This document shows positions 1-9,598 of a stretch of DNA of 64,000 nt, piece after piece. Position 1 is the first letter of the stretch, and every line of letters begins with the position of its first letter. The stretch is taken from NCBI RefSeq assembly GCF_039392895.1, contig NZ_CP135027.1:478512-542511 (forward strand), read 5' to 3'. The position numbers and the translations under genes were made by a program. Below the pieces are notes generated by a model, which worked only from the letters and a program-made list of their open reading frames with translations, ran no database searches and had not been told where the DNA came from. This DNA is from Buchnera aphidicola (Mindarus keteleerifoliae). GTDB taxonomy: Bacteria; Pseudomonadota; Gammaproteobacteria; Enterobacterales; Enterobacteriaceae.

Positions 1-70
1 CAAATAATAATCCTGTCAAAGCATTTTGACTTCCATAAACCGGACCTGTTATTAACAACATGTATTTCAT
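1..70 (-). CDS. tusD: TusD, sulfur relay protein, 5' end only (cut by window edge)
   Basis: The minus-strand reading from the ATG at 68-70 gives 23 codons running off the left edge, beginning MKYMLLITGPVYGSQNA. This matches the start of TusD, where the E. coli protein has a similar basic-hydrophobic start followed by TGPAYGTQ. TusD is part of the TusBCD heterohexamer that relays persulfide sulfur from TusA to TusE for 2-thiolation of tRNA wobble uridine. In E. coli tusDCB precedes rpsL, so the rest of that cluster should lie to the left. The identification rests on a short stretch, but the TGPxYG motif is distinctive. The catalytic cysteine is outside the window. Confidence 0.8.
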   Translation of the reverse strand, partial: MKYMLLITGPVYGSQNALTGLLF

Positions 71-669
71 ATATATTTTTAACTTTTTATTGAACATATA
101 AAAAAATATCTTTTCATTCACATTTTAAATAAAACGTTTATTTTAAAATATAAAATAAGTCGATTTATATAGTTTAAATCGATTAATTAATATTCTTACA
201 CTCTCTTAAGACAAATTTATATTTGTTTAATTATAAACAAAAAATACTTTTTATCCAATAAAATATATTTTATTAAAATTTAATTATAGAAAATATTTCT
301 TTATTTTTTAATTGATTAAATCATTTTACTCAACTAACCTATATTTTATGCATTTTTTTCGATTAATTAATTAAAAATTAAAATTAATAGCTTTTACTAA
401 AAAATACTTTTCCTTTTTTTAAAATTATTCTTTTTAAAAAATATAAATCAGAAATTCGAATTAATTTTTACTAAAAATTATTTTTTTAATTAAAAAATTT
501 CTTTTATGTATTTTCGTTTAAAAAATAATTAATAATTATTCTTAACTATGAAAAATTTAAAAAATATGCTTTCTATTAACAAAAAAAGATAAATTTCATT
601 AAAAATTACTTAAAATATTTCAAATATACTAATAAAAAATTGAACGTTTAAAAAAGGAAAAATTCATCA
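71..669. other. Non-coding divergent region between tusD and tsgA
   Basis: About 600 bases of extremely AT-rich sequence separate the divergent starts of tusD and tsgA. I see no open frame with recognisable protein similarity, no tRNA and no clear hairpin. It should contain the promoters for both genes. In E. coli the tusD side is followed by yheO and fkpA, so this may be the footprint of a lost gene, but I could not read any remnant. An AAGGA ribosome binding site for tsgA is at 654-658. Confidence 0.6.
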
Positions 670-1851
670 ATGAAAAATAAAATATTGCTTACAATAATTA
701 GTTTTTTTTCATACTTTATAACTGGGGGTTTAATAGTTACAACAGGAATGATATTAGGAAAAATTGCAAAATATTTTGATCTTTCTACTACCAATATGAG
801 TAGTACATTTACTTTTTTAAATGCTGGTCTTTTAATTTCAATTTTTCTAAATGCTTGGATAATTGAATTTATTTCAATAAAGAAACAACTTATATCTGGA
901 TTTTTATTAATGTTATTTGCAATAATTGGATTAATAAAAAGTTCAAATTTAATAATTTTTAGCGGCAGTATTTTCATATTCGGATTGGTAAGTGGTATCA
1001 CTATGTCAATAGGTACTTTTTTAATAACTATTTTATATAAAGGAAATCAAAGGATAAAATTTCTTTTATTGACAGATTCGTTTTTTAGTATGTCAGGAAT
1101 GATTTTTCCTTTTATCGCAACTAAAATTTTTGATTATCATTTGACTTGGTACTGGATATATATCTTAATTTTTTCAGTTTACATAATAATTTTTTTCCTA
1201 ACAATCAATGCGAAATTTCCAATTCCGACTAAAAGAATTAATTTAAAAAAAATAAAAATAAAAAAAAATTTTATAATTGGAAATATGTTACTATCAATTA
1301 TGGCTTTACTATACATTTTAGGTCAGTTAAGCTTTATTTCGTGGATTCCAGAATATGCAACTCAATTATTAAAACTCAATATAAAAGAAGCTGGAAAATT
1401 AGTAAGTTTTTTTTGGATGTCTTATATGATAGGAATGTGGTTTTTTAGTTTAATACTTAAATTTTTTGATTTACAAAAAATTTTAGTTTTATTAACAGGA
1501 ACTTCTAGTTTTATTATGTATCTATTTATTGGTGCAAATAACTTAAAACTATTATCGATAACAATCATTTCTTTAGGATTCTTTTCTAGTGCAATTTATA
1601 CAGTAATTATAACTCTATCTTCCTTACAAACAAAAAATCCTTCCCCTAAACAAATAAGTTTTGTTTTAACTTCTGGAACTGTTGGAACTTTGTTAACCTT
1701 TATCGTCACAAAACCAATTATTATAAAAAAAGGACTAATTTTTGCTTTAATTACAGCAAATTTTTTATATACAATTGTTTTCTGTCTATCTATAACTTTT
1801 GGGTTTTTTACAAATCATCGAAAAAATATCATTCATAATCATAATCTATAG
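670..1851 (+). CDS. tsgA: TsgA-like major facilitator superfamily transporter
   Basis: This is a 393-residue, very hydrophobic protein with about twelve membrane segments, the same length as E. coli TsgA. It belongs to the major facilitator superfamily; the N-terminal half opens with a hydrophobic helix and a TTGMILGKIAKYFDLS segment typical of TsgA. The substrate is not established; in enterics the gene has been linked to tellurite, selenite and gluconate phenotypes. The ATG is preceded by AAGGA at 654-658, 11 bases upstream. It is convergent with trpS, whose stop lies 23 bases beyond. It is one of the few inner-membrane transporters in the window, so it may be important for metabolite exchange (inference). 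Confidence 0.88.
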   Translation: MKNKILLTIISFFSYFITGGLIVTTGMILGKIAKYFDLSTTNMSSTFTFLNAGLLISIFLNAWIIEFISIKKQLISGFLLMLFAIIGLIKSSNLIIFSGSIFIFGLVSGITMSIGTFLITILYKGNQRIKFLLLTDSFFSMSGMIFPFIATKIFDYHLTWYWIYILIFSVYIIIFFLTINAKFPIPTKRINLKKIKIKKNFIIGNMLLSIMALLYILGQLSFISWIPEYATQLLKLNIKEAGKLVSFFWMSYMIGMWFFSLILKFFDLQKILVLLTGTSSFIMYLFIGANNLKLLSITIISLGFFSSAIYTVIITLSSLQTKNPSPKQISFVLTSGTVGTLLTFIVTKPIIIKKGLIFALITANFLYTIVFCLSITFGFFTNHRKNIIHNHNL

Positions 1852-1874
1852 AAAATTTTTTTAAAAAAATATAT

Positions 1875-2885
1875 TTAATTATTTTTTAGTAAAGCAAATA
1901 AATTGAAAATTTTATTCATTGTTTTTTTAGCAAAAAATCTTGCTCTTTCAGCACCTTCATTGACAATTTTTTTTAAAAACAATTCATTTTTTCTAAAAAA
2001 ATAAAAATCATTTTTAATTTTTTCAATTACTGTACTAACTTCATCGATTAAAACTTGCTTTAAATCACTATAATTTTTTCTGGAAAATTCATTCTCTAAA
2101 ACAAATATCGGAATCTCTCTAATGCTAGACAAAATCTTCAAAAAATTAGAAATTCCAGGTTTTTTTTTCAAATCGTAACATATTTTACCATCTTTATCTG
2201 AATCAGTTACAGCCTTCTTTATTTTTTTTATGATAGATTCTTTTTTATCTAATAAAAAAATTGTACTGTTGACATTTATATCAGATTTAGACATTTTTTG
2301 ATAAGGATTAAGTAATGACATTATTTTACTACTGTATTTTGGAACTATTGTTTCAGGAATTACAAAAGTATCCTTTTTAAAAGAGTTAATTTTTTTTGCC
2401 AAATTTCTTGTTAATTCTAAATGTTGTTTTTGATCTTCTCCAACAATTACTTTTTTAGATTGATACAATAGTATATCTGCTGCCATTAAAATTGGATAAT
2501 TTAACAAACCAGCAGTAGAAAAAGAAATATTGCTTTTTTGTTTTACTTTAAATTGTGTCATACGTTTTAATTCATTATAACTTGAATGACAATTTAAAAA
2601 CCAATACAATGAAGTATGTTCCAAAACATGAGACTGTACAAAAATAATACTTTTTTTAGGATTTATGCCACATGCCAAATACAATGCAACAGCATCCAAA
2701 GTATTTTTTTCTAAATTGCTATTAATATTTAATGTAGTTAAAGCATGTAAATCTGCTATACAATAAAAACACTGGTATTTTTTTTGCATGTCAGACCAGT
2801 ATTTAAGCGAACCTAAATAATTGCCTAAAGTAAAAGATCCTGAAGGTTGCATAGCACTAAATGCTACTGATTTAAAATTATTCAT
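1875..2885 (-). CDS. trpS: Tryptophanyl-tRNA synthetase
   Basis: A 336-residue class I aminoacyl-tRNA synthetase that charges tRNA-Trp in the cytoplasm. The N-terminus has the TrpS form of the HIGH motif (MQPSGSFTLGNYLG, residues 12-25), and KMSKS appears near residues 195-199. Length is equal to the E. coli enzyme (334). The cognate tRNA-Trp(CCA) is in this window at 57559-57633. The gene lies upstream of rpe on the same strand with a 62-base gap; E. coli has the related order rpe-gph-trpS with gph lost here. The start ATG is at 2883-2885. Confidence 0.97.
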   Translation of the reverse strand: MNNFKSVAFSAMQPSGSFTLGNYLGSLKYWSDMQKKYQCFYCIADLHALTTLNINSNLEKNTLDAVALYLACGINPKKSIIFVQSHVLEHTSLYWFLNCHSSYNELKRMTQFKVKQKSNISFSTAGLLNYPILMAADILLYQSKKVIVGEDQKQHLELTRNLAKKINSFKKDTFVIPETIVPKYSSKIMSLLNPYQKMSKSDINVNSTIFLLDKKESIIKKIKKAVTDSDKDGKICYDLKKKPGISNFLKILSSIREIPIFVLENEFSRKNYSDLKQVLIDEVSTVIEKIKNDFYFFRKNELFLKKIVNEGAERARFFAKKTMNKIFNLFALLKNN

Positions 2886-2947
2886 TTTGTTCCTAAAAAA
2901 AATTAAATTGAATTAGATAAAGTATTTTCTTAAAAAATACTAAACAT

Positions 2948-3634
2948 TTAATTCATTAAATTAAAATGTACTTTTTTTAATTCTTGTCTTAGCTTTCTTA
3001 TAACAAAAGTGTAATCAGAGGAACCAAACAAAGCTGATCCTATAACAAAAACATTTGCTCCTGCTAAAGCTATATCAGAAATATTTTTAATATTAATTCC
3101 ACCATCTACTTCTAATAAAATATTATTTGAACTTTCATTAATCCGTTGTCTAACTTGCCTAATTTTATTTATACTCTCTGGTATAAAAGTTTGTCCTCCA
3201 AATCCCGGGTTTACGGACATTACTGTTATCATGTCTAATTGATCCATTACATAATCAAGATAATTAATAGGAGTTCCAGGATTTAAGCTAATTCCTGCTT
3301 TACATCCATAATCTTTAATCATTCGTAAAGTTCTATCAATATGATTCGTTGATTCAGGATGAACTGAAATAAAATCAGCTCCGGATTTTGCAAATTTAGG
3401 TATTAAAGAATCTACAGGACTAGCCATTAAATGAACATCTATTTTAGCAGAAATTTTGTAATCTCGAAGAGATTGTAAAACCATCGGTCCAAAAGTTAAA
3501 TTTTCCACATAATGATTATCCATTACGTCAAAATGTATTATATCCCCCCCTGCATCAATTGATTTTTGAATATCTTCGCCTAATTTTGAAAAATTAGCTG
3601 ATAAAACTGAAGGGGCTAAAAAAAAATTTTTCAT
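2948..3634 (-). CDS. rpe: Ribulose-phosphate 3-epimerase
   Basis: A 228-residue TIM-barrel enzyme that interconverts ribulose 5-phosphate and xylulose 5-phosphate in the pentose phosphate pathway. It begins with the family-specific APSVLSANFSKLGED and contains the HFDVMDNHYVENLTFGP block with metal-binding His and Asp, the VHLM histidine, the VNPGFGGQ loop and LEVDGGIN with the catalytic Asp near residue 177. Length is near E. coli Rpe (225). Its products feed the erythrose 4-phosphate used for aromatic synthesis, and aroB and aroK follow upstream, an arrangement related to the aroK-aroB-damX-dam-rpe cluster of E. coli with damX and dam missing. Confidence 0.97.
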   Translation of the reverse strand: MKNFFLAPSVLSANFSKLGEDIQKSIDAGGDIIHFDVMDNHYVENLTFGPMVLQSLRDYKISAKIDVHLMASPVDSLIPKFAKSGADFISVHPESTNHIDRTLRMIKDYGCKAGISLNPGTPINYLDYVMDQLDMITVMSVNPGFGGQTFIPESINKIRQVRQRINESSNNILLEVDGGINIKNISDIALAGANVFVIGSALFGSSDYTFVIRKLRQELKKVHFNLMN

Positions 3635-3999
3635 TTTTTAATCCTCAAATTTGATTAATAATAAACATTATTTATGAAAAATTTATCTTAAAAAAATAAA
3701 AATTTGTTAATTTTTTTAAAATATTTTTTATATAACCAATTTAAACAAAAAATATTTTAGATGATTTAAACAACTTTTAAAATTTCTGTTTATAAAAACT
3801 TAGTTTTAAATTTAACTTAAAAAAAATATTTTAATTTTGTTCAAAAATTATATACCTTAAAATTTTTTACATAGATTTTATCTAACAAAAATTTCTAAAT
3901 TTTTTATTTTAAATCACTTTTATTTTTTAAAAAAATATATATGTAATAAATATTACGTAATACTTTAACTTAAGATATTTAAAATGCTAAAAATGATGT
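3635..3999. other. Non-coding spacer between aroB and rpe
   Basis: 365 AT-rich bases lie between the aroB stop and the rpe start, both minus strand. In E. coli this slot holds damX and dam. I see no readable remnant of either, no tRNA and no strong hairpin. The gap probably holds the rpe-trpS promoter. Confidence 0.5.
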
Positions 4000-5082
4000 C
4001 TATTGACTACTTCTAATGGCTGATAAAAGAACGTTTTTATCTATATTAGTGAATATTTTAACTTCCCCAATTTTTACTGGTAAAATGAATCGTATTATCC
4101 CTGAAAGTACTTTTTTATCTTTTGTAAGATAAGGAAGATAAGCATGAGGCGTCATATTTTTTGGTGCTTTTGTTGGTAAACCAACTTTTTTAAATAAATT
4201 AACAATTCGATTTACTTCAATTTTACTGATTTTTTCTAATAAATATGAAACTCTTGCCGCAATAATGATTCCAACAGATACAGCTTCTCCGTGCAACCAA
4301 CTTCCGTATCCTAAATGTGCTTCAATAGCATGTCCAAAAGTGTGTCCTAAATTCAAAAGTGCTCGAACATTATCTTCTCTTTCATCAACAGAAATAACAT
4401 ACGATTTTAATTGACAACACTTTGAAATACAATAAGAAAGTTCTGGTTCATTTAAAGCTAAAACTAAATGAATTTTTTGTTCTAACCAAATAAAAAATTT
4501 TTCATCAAAAGCAATCGCATATTTAATAACTTCAGCTATTCCAGAAACCATTTCACTATTAGGCAATGTCGATAGACAATTAATGTCAATAATTACCGAA
4601 GAAGGTTGCCAAAAAGATCCGATCATATTTTTCCCTAAAATATGATTAACCCCCGTCTTTCCTCCAACAGAAGAATCTACTTGAGATAACAAAGTTGTAG
4701 GAATTTGAATAAACCTCACTCCTCTTTGATAAATAGAAGCAGCAAACCCTGTTAAATCTCCTATAACACCTCCTCCTAAAGCAATTAAAGTTGTATCTCT
4801 ATTATGAAGCTTTTCTAATAATGCTGAAATAATTAACTCCATTTCATTTAAAGTCTTATACTGTTCCCCATCGGATAAAATTACTTGATCTAATTTAATA
4901 CCAGCTTGTCTTAATTGATAAAAAACCTTATCTTTCCAAATATTCGCTAATGTTTTATTAGTTACTAACATGGCCTGATTTCCTGGTTTCAAAGGCCAAA
5001 AAATATTATCTAACTCTAAAATTTTAGATCCAATAGTAATTGGATAGCTCCTATTTCCTAAACTAACCTGTAATTTCTCCAT
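4000..5082 (-). CDS. aroB: 3-dehydroquinate synthase
   Basis: A 360-residue NAD- and zinc-dependent enzyme that cyclises DAHP to 3-dehydroquinate, the second step of the shikimate pathway. Visible signatures are DGEQYKTL, the NAD loop ALGGGVIGDLTGFAAS (about residues 101-116), PTTLLSQVDSSVGGKTG, the zinc ligand region GIAEVIKYA and LLNLGHTFGHAIEAH, and the third ligand in GSWLHGEAVSVG. Length matches E. coli AroB (362). It is immediately downstream of aroK, a conserved pair, with a 51-base gap. The pathway supplies the essential aromatic amino acids that Buchnera makes for its host. Confidence 0.98.
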   Translation of the reverse strand: MEKLQVSLGNRSYPITIGSKILELDNIFWPLKPGNQAMLVTNKTLANIWKDKVFYQLRQAGIKLDQVILSDGEQYKTLNEMELIISALLEKLHNRDTTLIALGGGVIGDLTGFAASIYQRGVRFIQIPTTLLSQVDSSVGGKTGVNHILGKNMIGSFWQPSSVIIDINCLSTLPNSEMVSGIAEVIKYAIAFDEKFFIWLEQKIHLVLALNEPELSYCISKCCQLKSYVISVDEREDNVRALLNLGHTFGHAIEAHLGYGSWLHGEAVSVGIIIAARVSYLLEKISKIEVNRIVNLFKKVGLPTKAPKNMTPHAYLPYLTKDKKVLSGIIRFILPVKIGEVKIFTNIDKNVLLSAIRSSQ

Positions 5083-5133
5083 TATTTGATAAACCTCATT
5101 ATAAATTTCACTGAATTTATTTAATTCCTAATT

Positions 5134-5658
5134 TTATTTTCTGTTTAGTAAATCTATAATTTGATGCGAAACAACTTTTGCACTTTGTTCATCTGTACAT
5201 ACGGTAAAATCTGCAATTTCTTCGTATAATGGATTTCTATAATTAGCTAATTTTTGTAATATACCTGTATCAGATATTCCCTTTTCCTTTAACAAAGGTC
5301 TTTTTTTATCCCTATTTGTACGCATTAATTGTTTTTCAATAGTTGTCTTTAAGTATATTACTACACCTCTTGATGAAAGTTGATTCCTTGCTTCCTTTGT
5401 AGTTATGGAACCTCCTCCTGTTGCTAATACTATTCCCTGTTTCATAGTTAATTCATTAATTATCTTTTTTTCTCTATTTCTAAAACCTTTTTCACCTTCC
5501 ACGTCAAAAACCCAGTTTATATCTGCACCGGTTCTTTTTTCAATCTCTTGATCAGAATCATAAAAGTCCATATTAAGTTGTTGAGCTAATTGCCTTCCTA
5601 TGGTGCTTTTCCCTGCTCCCATTGGTCCAACTAAAAAAATATTTCGTTTTTCTGCCAT
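5134..5658 (-). CDS. aroK: Shikimate kinase I
   Basis: A 174-residue P-loop kinase that phosphorylates shikimate with ATP. The Walker A motif is GPMGAGKST near residues 11-19; the substrate-binding [14 protein letters not shown] block contains the conserved Asp at about 34-36. GGGS follows at about residues 80-83, and the lid arginine is in the NRDKKRPLL segment. Length equals the E. coli AroK (173). It is the first gene of the aroK-aroB pair. A purine-rich ribosome site precedes the ATG at 5656-5658. Confidence 0.98.
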   Translation of the reverse strand: MAEKRNIFLVGPMGAGKSTIGRQLAQQLNMDFYDSDQEIEKRTGADINWVFDVEGEKGFRNREKKIINELTMKQGIVLATGGGSITTKEARNQLSSRGVVIYLKTTIEKQLMRTNRDKKRPLLKEKGISDTGILQKLANYRNPLYEEIADFTVCTDEQSAKVVSHQIIDLLNRK

Positions 5659-6058
5659 TTTTTTATTTTATTAAAATAATTGTTAATATAAACCCAGCAT
5701 AAATACTTTGATTGCTGGAAGCAATATAAATAGAATTTAAATTCATTAAATAAATATTCCAAAATTAATAAAAAATTTTATTAACATAACAAATAATTTT
5801 TTACTTGTAACAAAACTATTCAAATATTGATTAACTCTATTTTTTGTTTATAATGTATAATCAATAAATATAAAAATAGAATATTTTAATTACTTTAAAC
5901 TTCTTGCACAAAATATTCAAGAACGATTTATTAAAAAAATTAAAATAAATAAATTTATATTTAAAAAAATTCAAATATTTAAATAGTATTAAAATACTTT
6001 CAAAAAATATATAAATTTCAAAAAAATCTCTCTTTAAAGTATATTTTTAAAACAAAAT
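5659..6058. other. Intergenic region between aroK and tRNA-Ser
   Basis: About 400 AT-rich bases between the divergent aroK gene and tRNA-Ser(GGA). I see no coding sequence. A good sigma-70-like promoter on the plus strand is listed separately at 5827-5854. The remaining sequence has short A and T runs but no strong hairpin. Confidence 0.5.
5827..5854 (+). promoter_or_regulatory. Candidate sigma-70 promoter upstream of tRNA-Ser
   Basis: TTGATT at 5827-5832 and a perfect TATAAT at 5849-5854 are separated by 16 bases. A second TATAAT overlaps just downstream at 5856-5861. It faces tRNA-Ser, whose 5' end is about 200 bases away, which is long for a stable RNA, so either a long leader is trimmed or a closer promoter exists. 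In so AT-rich a genome a perfect -10 alone is weak evidence; the pairing with TTGATT is what makes it worth listing. Confidence 0.4.
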
Positions 6059-6143
6059 GGTGAAGTGTCCGAGTGGCTTAAGGAGCACGCCTGGAAAGTG
6101 TGTATACGGAAACGTATCAAGGGTTCGAATCCCTTCTTCACCA
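6059..6143 (+). tRNA. tRNA-Ser(GGA)
   Basis: A cloverleaf with the long variable arm typical of serine tRNA. The acceptor arms GGTGAAG and CTTCACC pair completely; the anticodon loop reads TGGAAAG with anticodon GGA; the variable arm is TATACGGAAACGTA-like and the T arm contains GGTTCGAATCC. It is nearly identical to E. coli tRNA-Ser(GGA). The 3' CCA is not encoded: the acceptor is followed by AAAA. It is convergent with deoD. Confidence 0.97.
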
Positions 6144-6198
6144 AAATTAAATTCTTTTAATTTAACTAAAAATATTAACAATTTAAAAAAGATAGTTA

Positions 6199-6921
6199 TT
6201 ATAATATTCCTTTTAACAATACTGATTTTAAAGCAACACCAATCATTTTATCAAAACTTTCTTCTCTTTCTTTAATAGTTAACTTTTCCCCGGTAATGAT
6301 ATTATCTGAAACAGTACATATAGAAGCCGACTTAACATTTAATTCAGAAGCTACACTATATAAACCTGCTGTTTCCATATCAATACCAGAAATATTATAT
6401 TTTCTTAATAAAGAAAGATATTCTTTTTTCCTCGGAAAATAAAATGAATCAGTGCTAAAAAAATTTCCAACTCTAATAAAAACATTATTTTTTTTAGCAG
6501 CCTTTATTAATTTATAAACCGTATTAAAATCAGGAATAGCAGAGAAATCATGATCTAAAAATTTAATTCTATTCATCTTTGAATCTGTACAAGCTCCAGT
6601 AGAAATAATTAAATCATTTAATTTTATGTCTTCTCTAACTATACCACAACTACCTAAACGAATTATTTTCTTAACTTTATAAAATTCAATTAATTCTCTT
6701 ACATATAAACAACATGAAGGCATTCCTATACCATGTGCCATGAGAGATATAATTTTGCTTTTGTACCTTCCAGTAAAACCAAGCATAGCACGAACCGTAT
6801 TCACTTTAATAACATCTGTTAAATAATTCTTAGCTATATATCTTATTCTATTTGGATCACCAGAAACAAATACAACTTCAGAAAAACTGTTTTCTTTAGA
6901 ATCAATATGAGGAGTAATCAT
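6199..6921 (-). CDS. deoD: Purine nucleoside phosphorylase, DeoD type
   Basis: A 240-residue phosphorylase of the hexameric class that cleaves purine (deoxy)ribonucleosides with phosphate. I start it at the ATG at 6919-6921 (MITPHIDS), which aligns with the E. coli N-terminus MATPHINA; the frame is open for a further 25 codons without homology. Conserved features are GDPNRIRYIA, VNTVRAMLGFTG, IIRLGSCG, the GIDMETAG nucleoside site and CTVSDNI with the catalytic Asp. E. coli has SDH where this protein has SDN. It is the last gene of a deoB-deoD pair with a 37-base gap and is convergent with tRNA-Ser. Confidence 0.95.
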   Translation of the reverse strand: MITPHIDSKENSFSEVVFVSGDPNRIRYIAKNYLTDVIKVNTVRAMLGFTGRYKSKIISLMAHGIGMPSCCLYVRELIEFYKVKKIIRLGSCGIVREDIKLNDLIISTGACTDSKMNRIKFLDHDFSAIPDFNTVYKLIKAAKKNNVFIRVGNFFSTDSFYFPRKKEYLSLLRKYNISGIDMETAGLYSVASELNVKSASICTVSDNIITGEKLTIKEREESFDKMIGVALKSVLLKGIL

Positions 6922-6958
6922 AAATAAATAATCTCTGATATTAATAATATTATATATT

Positions 6959-8200
6959 TTAAAAAGTAAGTTCATTAGAAACCATACTTTTTCCATAATT
7001 CATTTTAGAAAGTGAGAAAAAACTAGCTATCGTTTGTGCTATATCTGAGAATGTTTTTCTATGTCCTAAAAAAACAGATTTTTTATTTTTTTGATATAAA
7101 AGAATAGGAATGTTTTCTCGTGTATGATCACTTCCTTTCCAGGTAGGATCACATCCATGATCTGCTGTTATAATTAACAAATCTTTATCAGTAATTATTT
7201 CTAATATCTTTGGTAAATTTTGATCAAATAATTCTAATCCTTTTGCATATCCAGAAACATCTCTTCTATGTCCCCATAAAGAATCAAAATCAACAAAATT
7301 AGCAAAAATGATTGTATTATTTTTTGCTTTTTTTATTTCTTTAATAATTTTATTAAACGAATTTATTATACCATTTGATTTGATCGAATAACTAATTCCT
7401 ACATTTGAAAATATATCACTTACCTTTCCAATTGAAATAACTGTTCCTAAATTTTCTCTTATTAATTTAACCATTACAGTATCATCAATTGGTTTGATCG
7501 AAAAATCTTTTCTATTGTTTGTCCTAAAAAAAGACCCTTTCTTTTCTCCTAAGAAAGGTCTAGCTATAACTCTAGCAACTTTATATTTCTTATTATTTAA
7601 AATTTTTCGTACTTTCAAACATAACTCATATAATTTTTGTAATCCGAAAAAATTTTCATGACATGCTATTTGTAACACAGAATCTGAAGATGTATAAAAT
7701 ATAGGTTTGTTTGTTAAGATATGTGTTTCTCCATAAATATCTAAAACATCTGTTCCAGAAGCATGGCAATTTCCTATTATTCCTGAAATATTTGAATCAA
7801 AAATAATTTGATTTACTAAATCTGTTGAAACACTCTCAAATTTGTTTCTAAAATAATACCAATCAAATAATATTGGTACACCTGAAATTTCCCAATGTCC
7901 AGAAATAGTATCTTTCCCAGAAGAAACTTGACTTGCATAAGCATAACTACTTATAATAGGTAAATTTCTATTTAATCCCAAAGGAAACCTATTAGTGGCC
8001 TGATATGCTGATTCTGCTAATCCCAATTTAGTTAAATTGGGTATACGTAAGACTCCTGATCTACCTTGATTTGCTTTACCTAAAAAACATTTTTCTGCTA
8101 TATGACCTAATGTATCTGAACCATCATCTCCAAACAATTTTGAATCTTTACTTGACCCTATTCCTAAAGAATCTAGTAATAAAATGAATACTCGTCTCAT
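6959..8200 (-). CDS. deoB: Phosphopentomutase
   Basis: A 413-residue member of the alkaline phosphatase-like metalloenzyme family that converts (deoxy)ribose 1-phosphate to the 5-phosphate. It starts MRRVFILLLDSLGIG with the first metal-binding Asp; other ligands are in SGKDTISGHWE, NFVDFDSLWGHRRD, TADHGCDPT and SDHTRE. Length is close to E. coli DeoB (407). It is upstream of deoD. Together they channel host purine nucleosides into free bases and pentose phosphate; deoA and deoC of the E. coli operon are absent. Confidence 0.97.
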   Translation of the reverse strand: MRRVFILLLDSLGIGSSKDSKLFGDDGSDTLGHIAEKCFLGKANQGRSGVLRIPNLTKLGLAESAYQATNRFPLGLNRNLPIISSYAYASQVSSGKDTISGHWEISGVPILFDWYYFRNKFESVSTDLVNQIIFDSNISGIIGNCHASGTDVLDIYGETHILTNKPIFYTSSDSVLQIACHENFFGLQKLYELCLKVRKILNNKKYKVARVIARPFLGEKKGSFFRTNNRKDFSIKPIDDTVMVKLIRENLGTVISIGKVSDIFSNVGISYSIKSNGIINSFNKIIKEIKKAKNNTIIFANFVDFDSLWGHRRDVSGYAKGLELFDQNLPKILEIITDKDLLIITADHGCDPTWKGSDHTRENIPILLYQKNKKSVFLGHRKTFSDIAQTIASFFSLSKMNYGKSMVSNELTF

Positions 8201-8531
8201 ATATTGTTTCCAATTTTAAAAAAAAATACTTTATGTATATTTAAAATTTATCAATTTTTTAAATTAACTATTTAAAAATTATAAATATATATTTATAAAA
8301 ATATCAAAAAACTGAATTCATTTTTCTTGATAATACCATACAAATTTTTTTTTTAGATACAAAAAATTAATTTAATTAATAGATCATTAAATCTAATATA
8401 TATATATTGCATTGAAAATAAATTTTCTTATTGATAAAATTAAAACCATTAAAATTAATGTTTTTATCAATAAAAATATTAATTCTTTTTTAATTTAAGT
8501 TACCTAAAATCATTTTGAAAAGAGTTTAAAA
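8201..8531. other. Divergent regulatory region between deoB and ansA
   Basis: About 330 AT-rich bases separate the divergent deoB and ansA starts. No gene is visible. The region holds an inverted repeat at 8454-8483, listed separately, and probably both promoters. Confidence 0.5.
8454..8483 (+). repeat. Inverted repeat (hairpin) in the ansA leader
   Basis: ATTAATGTTTTTA at 8454-8466 pairs with TAAAAATATTAAT at 8471-8483 across a TCAA loop: 13 pairs including one G-T. It ends 48 bases before the ansA start and is made almost only of A and T, so chance is a real possibility. It is not followed by a T tract on the plus strand beyond TTC, so it is not a classical terminator. Confidence 0.3.
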
Positions 8532-9575
8532 ATGAATAGAAAAAAAATTTACATTGCTTATACAGGCGGGACTATTGGAATGAAAAAATCTAGATCAGGT
8601 TATATACCAGTAGCAGGGTATTTAAAAAAAAAAATAATGAAAATTCCAGATTTTCAAAAAAAAGAAATTCCTTTTTTTAAAATAAACGAATATCAACCTC
8701 TAATTGACTCTTCCAACATGACACCTAATGAATGGAATATTATTGCTAATGATATTCATAAAAATTATAAAAAATATGACGGTTTTATAATTTTGCATGG
8801 AACTGATACAATGGCTTACACCGCTTCAGCTCTTTCATTTATGCTTCAAAATTTAGAAAAACCTATAATTATAACTGGTTCCCAAATTCCTCTTTCAGAA
8901 ATTCGATCAGATGGAAAACAAAATTTATTAAATGCTTTAATAATTGCAGCAAACTATCCTATTAATGAAGTTACTTTATTTTTTAACCATAAATTATTCA
9001 GAGGCAATCGTTCTACTAAATCCAATGCTAACGGATTCAACGCTTTTACATCTCCTAATTTTCCCTGTTTGTTAAAAACTGGAATCAGTATATATCACGA
9101 TTATAAAATTATTAAGAACAAGTACAAAAAAAATATTAAATATTATTCAATTACTCCTCAACCAATAGGAATTATTACTATTTATCCTGGTATTTCGGAA
9201 AAAATAATTCATAACTTTATTGTTCAACCACTAAAAGCATTAATATTATGCTCTTATGGAGTTGGTAATGCTCCTCAAAATAAAAAATTTTTAAATGAAT
9301 TAAATTATGCTTCAAAAAAAAATATCATCTTAGTTAATTTAACTCAATGTACATCTGGCACTGTAAATATGTCTGGATATGCAACGGGAAATGCTCTTTC
9401 TAATGTAGGTGTAATCAGTGGATACGACTTAACAGTAGAAGCAGCATTAACTAAGTTACATTTTTTATTTAGCAGTTATAAATCTGTTGATAAAATTAAG
9501 AAAATTATGAAGAAAAATCTTTGTGGAGAATTAACTCCAGAAAAAAATAATACTTTACATAATTCAAAATATTAG
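8532..9575 (+). CDS. ansA: L-asparaginase I (cytoplasmic)
   Basis: A 347-residue type I asparaginase that hydrolyses asparagine to aspartate and ammonia. The first catalytic Thr is in YTGGTIGM (residues 10-17); the second triad is in LHGTDTMAYTASAL, followed by ITGSQIPL. The C-terminal SYGVGNAPQN and NLTQCTSGTVNM blocks follow E. coli AnsA closely. There is no signal peptide, unlike type II. Asparagine is abundant in aphid haemolymph, so the enzyme probably supplies aspartate and nitrogen (inference). It is convergent with nfuA, 23 bases away. Confidence 0.96.
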   Translation: MNRKKIYIAYTGGTIGMKKSRSGYIPVAGYLKKKIMKIPDFQKKEIPFFKINEYQPLIDSSNMTPNEWNIIANDIHKNYKKYDGFIILHGTDTMAYTASALSFMLQNLEKPIIITGSQIPLSEIRSDGKQNLLNALIIAANYPINEVTLFFNHKLFRGNRSTKSNANGFNAFTSPNFPCLLKTGISIYHDYKIIKNKYKKNIKYYSITPQPIGIITIYPGISEKIIHNFIVQPLKALILCSYGVGNAPQNKKFLNELNYASKKNIILVNLTQCTSGTVNMSGYATGNALSNVGVISGYDLTVEAALTKLHFLFSSYKSVDKIKKIMKKNLCGELTPEKNNTLHNSKY

Positions 9576-9598
9576 TTTTGGAAAAAAAACACTCTTTT

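Noticed and set aside
648..1001. 117-codon minus-strand frame inside tsgA
   Set aside because: Antisense shadow of a membrane-protein gene with clear family similarity on the plus strand.
6057..6275. 72-codon plus-strand open frame
   Set aside because: It translates tRNA-Ser(GGA) and then overlaps the 3' end of deoD. It is not a gene.
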